Origin: an uncultured Collinsella sp.
GTDB lineage: Bacteria > Actinomycetota > Coriobacteriia > Coriobacteriales > Coriobacteriaceae
NCBI GenBank assembly: GCA_905207425.1
Contig: CAJLLB010000121.1
Span: 1-5,488, forward strand
Direction: 5' to 3'
DNA length: 5,488 nt
Position numbers and translations under genes: made by a program
Notes under the pieces: generated by a model
Told to the model about the DNA's origin: nothing
Seen by the model: the letters and a program-made list of their open reading frames with translations, nothing else
Databases searched by the model: none
Part shown: positions 1 to 3,820 of the stretch, piece after piece
Numbering within the stretch: position 1 is the first letter of the stretch
Layout of the letters: each line of letters opens with the position of its first letter

Positions 1-467
1 CCCGCCATGAGGACTTCTTCGCTCGTGCCGTGGTAGATGGGCATACTCACGTCGATGGAGGGGATCTCGACCCAGCTCATCATGGGATCGCGGTCAAAGA
101 TGAGCTGCTGAGCGTAGGGCTCGATCTGGTCGGTGGGAAGCTCGGTGGCCTCGCCCGCCAGCTGCTCGTTAAAGGAGCGCGCCTGGAGCAGGATGCGCTC
201 ACGCTCCTCGGCAGACAGCGCGTCCACGGTGCTGGACACGGTGCTGATCTGGTTGAACACGCCCGAGGCCTCGAGCCGGTCCAAGATCCACGGCCAGGTC
301 ATAAGGCCCACGCCAATAAGGATGATGACGATGGTGATGAGCCGATCGGCCCAGCGCGGCAGTCGCTTGCGGCGGCGTTTGGACTTTGGTTGAGGTTTGG
401 GCTGAGGGCTTGAGCCACCGTTGGCCGCGGCGTTATTGCTCTTCATATGTTTGGCGCCCTGCACCAT
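1..467 (-). CDS. class C (pilin-specific) sortase, N-terminal part, cut by window edge
   Basis: This is a membrane-anchored transpeptidase expected to cleave LPXTG-type pilin signals and polymerise subunits through a pilin lysine. The visible 155 residues show, in order: a basic, proline-rich cytoplasmic tail (about 14-36, with PQPKPQPKSKRRRKR), one membrane helix (about 43-60), a helical linker (61-105), and the start of the sortase fold with WVEIPSIDV (132-140) and MPIYHGTSEEVL (142-153). The last two are characteristic of class C sortases. The catalytic His, Cys and Arg and the C-terminal membrane segment lie beyond position 1. I chose the ATG at 467 because GAGGAG (477-482) sits 9 bases upstream; an in-frame ATG at 446 (MKSNNAAAN) is possible. 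Class C enzymes usually carry a DPF/DPW lid motif; here the corresponding stretch reads about TDQIEPYAQQL, so a canonical lid is not evident. The gene follows the DNA-binding gene by 122 bases on the same strand. Family assignment is firm; substrate choice between the two pilins is unknown. Confidence 0.9.
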   Translation of the reverse strand, partial: MVQGAKHMKSNNAAANGGSSPQPKPQPKSKRRRKRLPRWADRLITIVIILIGVGLMTWPWILDRLEASGVFNQISTVSSTVDALSAEERERILLQARSFNEQLAGEATELPTDQIEPYAQQLIFDRDPMMSWVEIPSIDVSMPIYHGTSEEVLMA

Positions 468-476
468 CGCCGGTCA

Positions 477-511
477 CTCCTCTACAACTCAAGTTGTCTA
501 AACAAATAATA
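477..511 (-). promoter_or_regulatory. sortase upstream region: RBS, 14-base palindrome and weak -10
   Basis: Reading the minus strand, a TATTAT hexamer (511-506) is a possible -10 element. It is followed by the dyad ACAACT-TG-AGTTGT (497-484) and then the GAGGAG ribosome binding site (482-477). No convincing -35 hexamer stands 16-18 bases upstream of the -10. If the -10 is used, transcription would start at or just before the dyad, so the dyad could be an operator overlapping the start site or a short 5' hairpin next to the ribosome binding site. The RBS is well supported; the promoter and operator reading is inference. Confidence 0.45.
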
Positions 512-589
512 GCCGATTAGCGAACTTCTGCCGCGGGTAACGCAGCTAGGACCGAAACGCCGCCTACGGTTCGAATTCTTGAAGGCCTT

Positions 590-1597
590 CTACAGCGCTT
601 CTTGCCATGGATATTCCTTTCCAAACATGCGATCGACTTCGAGCTGAATTCGCTCATCGTCGATTGCCGCCAAAGATAGCGCAAGCGAAATGTCGTCGAC
701 GCGGGAGGAGTCGGCAAACACGGGCGCATAGCGCCACACTTGGATCATCGCCGTTTCGTTATCCGGCAACTCCCCGTCTGCGACTTCGAGATCGCCCAGT
801 TGACGCCATGCTCTTCTTAAGACGGCCTTTTGTTCCATGCCCGGCGCAGCGAGCATCGAACGCGCAGCGAGCGCCGTCTCCCCGGCGTCAACAAGATAGT
901 CGATCTGCGGCGTCTTCCTTGCAAAAAAGACCTTCGAGACAGGCGAGGAGAGCTCTGCCATGTGCTCGCTGAGCAGAAGATCAACGGCAACAGGAAACAC
1001 AACGACACGTCGCTCGCGACGCTCGCGCCTCGCGAGCCCCCTGTCAACAAGCTCAGTTATGGCCTCACTCGCACGGCTTACCGAGATCCCAAGCGCACGA
1101 CAAAGGTCATAGGGGCGATATGGCTCCTGGGCTGCTCCCCAGATTGCGGCAGCCTGCGCGTTGGGTGACATCTTGGTCGCGTGATTGTGAAACCAGGCAC
1201 CGCCCCTCTCCGTGCAGGCTGTGCCCATAAATGGAAGAAAAGCCTGTCTACCTGGGCAGACAAAGGGAATCCCTTGTGCAACTAATGCTTTGCGCTGACG
1301 TGCATCGGCATCAGGAAACGAAACGACAACAGGAGTCTCCGCGCGCAAGGATAGCTGACTATAGACTCTCTTAGCCTCGGGAAGCCCGACGCCAGTAGGC
1401 AAACTTGCAAGCAAAAACGAAAAACCGTTTGCGTCAACAGCGCGGACCTCAATCGCCCGCAGATGCAGCGGCAAGCGTGCGGATCCAGGCCAAATTTTGG
1501 CCTTGGCGGAGAGGCCTAGTGCTTCTTGTAAGTAGATTAGCGCTTCGTTCATTTCCATCGTTTTCGTTTGATTCCAGTTTATATTGGAATTATACAT
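590..1597 (-). CDS. conserved winged-helix-like DNA-binding protein, function unknown
   Basis: The longest reading is 335 residues. Residues about 142-205 look like a winged helix-turn-helix: SPNAQAAAIWGAA, then DLCRALGISVSRASEAITEL (164-183) as the likely HTH, then a basic wing (RRERRERR, 190-197) running into VVVFP. Before it is QGIPFVCPGRQAFLPFMG (108-125). After it come GETALAARSML (239-249) and a C-terminal block with VWRYAP and VDDISLALSL (about 287-309) ending near KEYPW. I recognise this layout loosely from HTH proteins annotated MarR-like or AbiEi-like, but cannot name a family. No toxin-like or nucleotidyltransferase partner lies beside it. The first 13 codons are AT-rich and Asn-rich, and a TATAAT hexamer overlaps codons 2-3, so translation may really begin at the ATG at 1558 or 1552; neither has a clear ribosome binding site. 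I kept 1597 as the outer limit. Its place between pilins and sortase makes it a candidate local regulator, which is inference only. Confidence 0.72.
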   Translation of the reverse strand: MYNSNINWNQTKTMEMNEALIYLQEALGLSAKAKIWPGSARLPLHLRAIEVRAVDANGFSFLLASLPTGVGLPEAKRVYSQLSLRAETPVVVSFPDADARQRKALVAQGIPFVCPGRQAFLPFMGTACTERGGAWFHNHATKMSPNAQAAAIWGAAQEPYRPYDLCRALGISVSRASEAITELVDRGLARRERRERRVVVFPVAVDLLLSEHMAELSSPVSKVFFARKTPQIDYLVDAGETALAARSMLAAPGMEQKAVLRRAWRQLGDLEVADGELPDNETAMIQVWRYAPVFADSSRVDDISLALSLAAIDDERIQLEVDRMFGKEYPWQEAL

Positions 1598-1621
1598 AAT
1601 TTTCGGAATTAATGAGATTCC
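1571..1621 (-). promoter_or_regulatory. putative promoter and operator dyads at the DNA-binding gene start
   Basis: On the minus strand a perfect TATAAT (1594-1589) is a candidate -10 element; the -35 position with a 17-base spacer (TCTCAT) is poor. Several dyads crowd around it. ATTCCA (1571-1576) faces TGGAAT (1585-1590) with 8 bases between. AATTAT (1588-1593) faces ATAATT (1596-1601) with 2 between. GGAAT (1605-1609) faces ATTCC (1617-1621). The pattern is thus four ATTCC/GGAAT half-sites within 51 bases across the presumed start of transcription. This would suit binding by a dimeric winged-helix protein, possibly the product of the gene itself. The repeats are seen directly; the function is inferred, and AT-rich DNA makes short dyads more likely by chance. 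Confidence 0.4.
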
Positions 1622-1655
1622 GTTCGTGCCTAAGCCTATATTTGAGTTTTCAGAA

Positions 1656-1685
1656 TATCCCAGATCGGCGGGGCGATTCGGGATA
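1656..1685. repeat. 30-base imperfect dyad upstream of the DNA-binding gene
   Basis: The arms are TATCCC (1656-1661) with GGGATA (1680-1685), and inside them ATCG (1664-1667) with CGAT (1674-1677), around a 6-base GC-rich loop. The two bases between the outer and inner arms give one G-U pair and one A-C mismatch, so the full stem would be 12 positions with a single mismatch. No T-run follows on either strand, so it does not look like a terminator. It lies about 60-90 bases upstream of the 1597 start and could be an operator or part of a 5' leader. The dyad is seen; its role is not known. Confidence 0.5.
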
Positions 1686-1759
1686 CAATATCAATAGAAA
1701 ACGACGCACCCCGCGTAAATGTTTGGGAGCGCGGGCGGCCTAGTTTTCAGCTTTTGTTA

Positions 1760-1787
1760 AATGCCCGGAATCCGACCCCCGGGCATT
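1760..1787. repeat. hairpin with 9-bp perfect stem
   Basis: AATGCCCGG (1760-1768) pairs perfectly with CCGGGCATT (1779-1787) across a 10-base loop. On the plus strand it is followed by a T-rich stretch (CTTATTTG), and on the minus strand only by TTAAC, so if it terminates transcription it would do so better for plus-strand transcripts coming from the left. No plus-strand gene is visible there. It may instead be a weak second barrier for minus-strand read-through or part of a structured RNA. Confidence 0.5.
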
Positions 1788-1790
1788 CTT

Positions 1791-1814
1791 ATTTGCGCTT
1801 GTTGCGGCGCAAAT
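1791..1814. repeat. hairpin with 8-bp perfect stem
   Basis: ATTTGCGC (1791-1798) pairs perfectly with GCGCAAAT (1807-1814) across an 8-base loop. It starts only 3 bases after the previous hairpin and ends 4 bases before the next inverted repeat, so it belongs to a continuous run of stems. Neither side carries a T-run typical of a terminator. The function is unknown. Confidence 0.5.
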
Positions 1815-1818
1815 GCCT

Positions 1819-1915
1819 TCCACCGTCCGCACTGCGCGTGCGCCTACGGACCTTAAACCGAACTTCATGCGAGTCAAGAAACGCGATGACGGATGAGTCC
1901 GCATCGGACGGTGGA
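1819..1915. repeat. 11-bp inverted repeat enclosing 75 bases
   Basis: TCCACCGTCCG (1819-1829) is the exact reverse complement of CGGACGGTGGA (1905-1915), and a further T-G and C-G pair can extend it outward. The enclosed 75 bases contain a smaller dyad near the right arm (GATG-A-CGGA-TGAG-TCCG-CATC, about 1884-1904) and a GCGCGTGCGC stretch near the left arm. The arms could close a multi-branched RNA, or be the ends of a very small decayed element. No flanking target duplication was seen. The repeat is certain from the sequence; interpretation is open. Confidence 0.5.
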
Positions 1916-1932
1916 GGCTGCCTGTGTTATCC

Positions 1933-1971
1933 AAAAAGAACGGGGCAAACTCCAGTGCGGAGTCTGCCCCG
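1933..1971 (-). terminator. strong intrinsic terminator after the pilin genes
   Basis: On the minus strand CGGGGCAGACTCC (1971-1959) pairs with GGAGTTTGCCCCG (1953-1941), a 13-position stem with one G-U pair and a 5-base loop, followed directly by TTCTTTTT (1940-1933). This is a textbook Rho-independent terminator for minus-strand transcription. It lies about 100 bases after the stop codon of the second pilin, so it should end the pilin transcript and separate it from the DNA-binding and sortase genes. Confidence 0.88.
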
Positions 1972-2071
1972 AAAAGAGAATAGCAAAGCAAGAACGTGGA
2001 TGGACGAGAAAAGTGTCCGCAAGTCTCATGGCCATCACATCCCACCTGCCAAAGGGATGGGTGAGCGAGCG

Positions 2072-3712
2072 TTACTCCTGCTCGGACTCCTCAGCCTGCT
2101 TACGGCTGCGGATGAGGTGTGCCACGCCGATGCACAGCACCGCGCCACCAGCAATCCAAGTGAAGGTCACGCCGTTGAGACCGGTCAGCGGAAGGCCAGA
2201 GCCCTTCTTGTTTTCAATGGTAATGGACATGACCGAACCATTTGCAGTACCGGGAGTGACCTTTTCGACGTCTTCGCCAACGGCCAGCGTCGACAATTTG
2301 CCATTTTCATCATAGGTCGGCGTAACCGTAATCTGGAAGGGCGCGATAGTGTTGTAGCCCGAAGGAGTGGTCGTCTCGGCAATCTCATACGTACCCTTAA
2401 CGAGGCCAGGGATTAAAACCTTGCCGCTCGTAGCATCGGTCATAAACTCAGAAGCATTTTCTTTAGTCTCGACAAGGGTCCCGTCATCCTTAAGCCATTT
2501 GCCAGCAGAGGCAGAGTCCCCGTTGTTAACGACTTTGACCTTAAAGCCAGCAGCAAGTTTTTTGTCCGTATTGCCTTCCTCAACCTTGGTAATATCCAAG
2601 CCGAAAACGTAGTCGGTGACTTTCTTCGGCGTAGAGGTGCCGGTGCCTTTACTCATGGGGTCGTTGGAGTAGACAAGCGTGACTTCGTTGGTGTTGCCGG
2701 TAGCCGTGTATTCAGCATCGCGAGTAAGCTTGGCCTTGTAGGTCACAACGACCTTAGAATTCTTGGTCAGGGTCACGTTCGAAGCCTTTGCAGCGGCCTT
2801 GAGGTCGGTAAAGGAAATCATCAGGTCATGGCCTGTAACCTTTTTGGAAGCATCCAAAGTATCCGTAAGCTTCACGTTGTAGTTATTTGTAGGCTGGACA
2901 GGCCGACCGTTAATAGTCACGGCAACGGAGCTCGGAATAGCCTCCAGTCCAACGGAAAGATGGTCATGGAACTCATATGTGTATGTGGTAAAGGTATCGA
3001 TGTTATCGGCGACAGAGCCAGTCAACCTATATTCGATTTCCTCACCGATCTGGGAGTCGCTCACGTTTCCCCAGGTGCCGTTCTCTTTAACCTCCTTGTT
3101 GACGGTAGGAATGCTGGTCTTCTCGTTAATTTTGACCGCTTCATCGCCAACAACAGTGAAAATGGGGGCAGTGGCAGCTTCAACGCCTGTGACGGTAGAG
3201 GCGTCAGTCACAAAGAGCCAGTAGCCGTGTGAAAGGTTGTTAGCAACGCCATTCGAAGTGGTCGTGTAATCACTTGAATCGTCCAGATTGGTCACCGCAG
3301 ACACGGCAGCTGCAATCTTGTATGCAGCAGATTCAGATGCCACACGGAACTCTTCATCGGTACCCGTCACGTGTCCCTTGATCCATTCAGCAGCATCCTG
3401 AGCGGTGGCTATATTGGCACTAGGTTCGATTTCCGTAATTACCCCCTTAACAGCAGCTTCCACCTTTTCGTTTGCCCATGTGATATTGCTCACAAGCGTC
3501 TTGCCATTCTCGTCCTTTACCACATTGGCATCGAAGATCTTGTAACCTTTAAAATCGGTAACGTTATTATTTGCGTTCTTGATGGTCACCGAGCCGGTCG
3601 CGGCGCCCTCAGCAAACGCCATGGTCACCGGCGCCATGACGCCGCCGAAGCTCAGCGCTGCAGTGAGGCCTGCCGTTACTGCCAGGCGTGCGATGTTCTT
3701 GCTCATGCTCAT
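2072..3712 (-). CDS. LPXTG pilin subunit with isopeptide domains (probable shaft pilin)
   Basis: This 546-residue surface pilin would be exported by Sec and joined covalently by sortase. In order: signal peptide (1-34, likely cut after AFA); N-terminal domain with YKIFDANVV (57-65), AQDAAEWI (104-111) and HGYWLFVTD (162-170); VKINEKTSIPTVNKEV (193-208), where K198 is a likely intersubunit lysine and K206 the D2-domain lysine; D2 isopeptide domain with acidic D250 and GNTNEV (N342); CnaB-type domain from LDITK (K376) to E-box YEIAETTTPSGY (442-453, E446) and partner ITIENKK (N501); LPLTG (507-511), membrane helix (about 515-534) and basic tail RSRK. I chose the ATG at 3712 because AGAGGA (3720-3725) stands 7 bases upstream and it gives a normal signal peptide; the frame stays open to 3778 but adds an unlikely charged extension. 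It follows the other pilin by 108 bases. GC is lower than in its neighbour. Residue roles are by analogy with known pilins. Confidence 0.93.
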   Translation of the reverse strand: MSMSKNIARLAVTAGLTAALSFGGVMAPVTMAFAEGAATGSVTIKNANNNVTDFKGYKIFDANVVKDENGKTLVSNITWANEKVEAAVKGVITEIEPSANIATAQDAAEWIKGHVTGTDEEFRVASESAAYKIAAAVSAVTNLDDSSDYTTTSNGVANNLSHGYWLFVTDASTVTGVEAATAPIFTVVGDEAVKINEKTSIPTVNKEVKENGTWGNVSDSQIGEEIEYRLTGSVADNIDTFTTYTYEFHDHLSVGLEAIPSSVAVTINGRPVQPTNNYNVKLTDTLDASKKVTGHDLMISFTDLKAAAKASNVTLTKNSKVVVTYKAKLTRDAEYTATGNTNEVTLVYSNDPMSKGTGTSTPKKVTDYVFGLDITKVEEGNTDKKLAAGFKVKVVNNGDSASAGKWLKDDGTLVETKENASEFMTDATSGKVLIPGLVKGTYEIAETTTPSGYNTIAPFQITVTPTYDENGKLSTLAVGEDVEKVTPGTANGSVMSITIENKKGSGLPLTGLNGVTFTWIAGGAVLCIGVAHLIRSRKQAEESEQE

Positions 3713-3719
3713 CTTCTTT

Positions 3720-3725
3720 TCCTCT
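3720..3725 (-). promoter_or_regulatory. ribosome binding site of the second pilin
   Basis: AGAGGA on the minus strand lies 7 bases before the ATG at 3712. It decides the start: the longer in-frame reading from 3778 would place this site inside the coding sequence and put a charged 22-residue stretch before the signal peptide. Confidence 0.75.
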
Positions 3726-3755
3726 GCTTTCTGCTCGAATTCCATTTGATCTAAA

Positions 3756-3771
3756 TCTGTCTGTCTGTGTC
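3756..3771. repeat. short ACAG tetranucleotide repeat in the pilin leader
   Basis: On the minus strand this stretch reads GACACAGACAGACAGA, containing three consecutive ACAG units, in the untranslated gap between the two pilins about 45-60 bases upstream of the second pilin start. Three units are too few to assume slippage, but variation in copy number would change spacing in the leader without changing the protein. Confidence 0.35.
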
Positions 3772-3795
3772 TTAGCATCTACTTCGCTACGTCTC

Positions 3796-3814
3796 GCCCC
3801 GCTCTCTGTGGGGC
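3796..3814. repeat. small GC hairpin between the two pilin genes
   Basis: GCCCC (3796-3800) pairs with GGGGC (3810-3814) around a 9-base loop, 7 bases downstream of the first pilin stop codon when read on the minus strand. No T-run follows, so it is not a convincing terminator. It could stabilise or mark processing of the shared transcript so that the two pilins are made in different amounts; that is inference. Confidence 0.35.
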
Positions 3815-3820
3815 TGCCAG

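Larger units (their letters stand above)
1598..2071. other. 474-base gene-free gap rich in hairpins
   Basis: No convincing gene is present between the pilin stop and the DNA-binding gene. Open frames here (for example minus strand 2045-1740) run straight through the terminator and hairpins, and their predicted proteins look like no family I recognise. From high to low coordinates the gap holds: a weak hairpin just after the pilin stop (CATCCC 2038-2043 with GGGATG 2054-2059), an intrinsic terminator (1971-1933), a long inverted repeat (1819-1915), two short hairpins (1791-1814 and 1760-1787), a 30-base dyad (1656-1685), and the AT-rich promoter region of the next gene. A small structured RNA cannot be excluded. 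Confidence 0.7.

Noticed and set aside
30..413. Plus-strand open frame of 127 codons opposite the sortase
   Set aside because: It is the antisense shadow of the sortase gene, whose minus-strand protein has a membrane helix and class C sortase motifs.
568..578. GGTTCGAATTC resembling a tRNA T-arm
   Set aside because: There is no matching acceptor stem, anticodon arm or CCA context on either strand; it is a chance match overlapping an EcoRI-like GAATTC.
581..590. GAAGGCCTTC palindrome after the DNA-binding gene as a terminator
   Set aside because: It is a 10-base self-complementary word with no loop and no T-run following on the minus strand.
1884..1918. Hammerhead-ribozyme-like core (GGATGAGTCC ... 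GGACG)
   Set aside because: The stretch resembles CUGAUGA plus stem II, but the essential U is G here and the GAA after stem II reads GGT, so the catalytic core is not intact.
1740..2045. Minus-strand open frame of 101 codons in the intergenic gap
   Set aside because: It spans the intrinsic terminator and several hairpins, has no clear ribosome binding site, and its protein looks like random translation.
1754..2416. Plus-strand open frame of 220 codons
   Set aside because: It reads antisense through the terminator and into the 3' end of the second pilin; its sequence shows no domain and the opposite strand is clearly coding.
3713..3778. Extended start of the second pilin at 3778
   Set aside because: The extra 22 residues are charged, would precede a normal signal peptide, and contain the ribosome binding site for the ATG at 3712.
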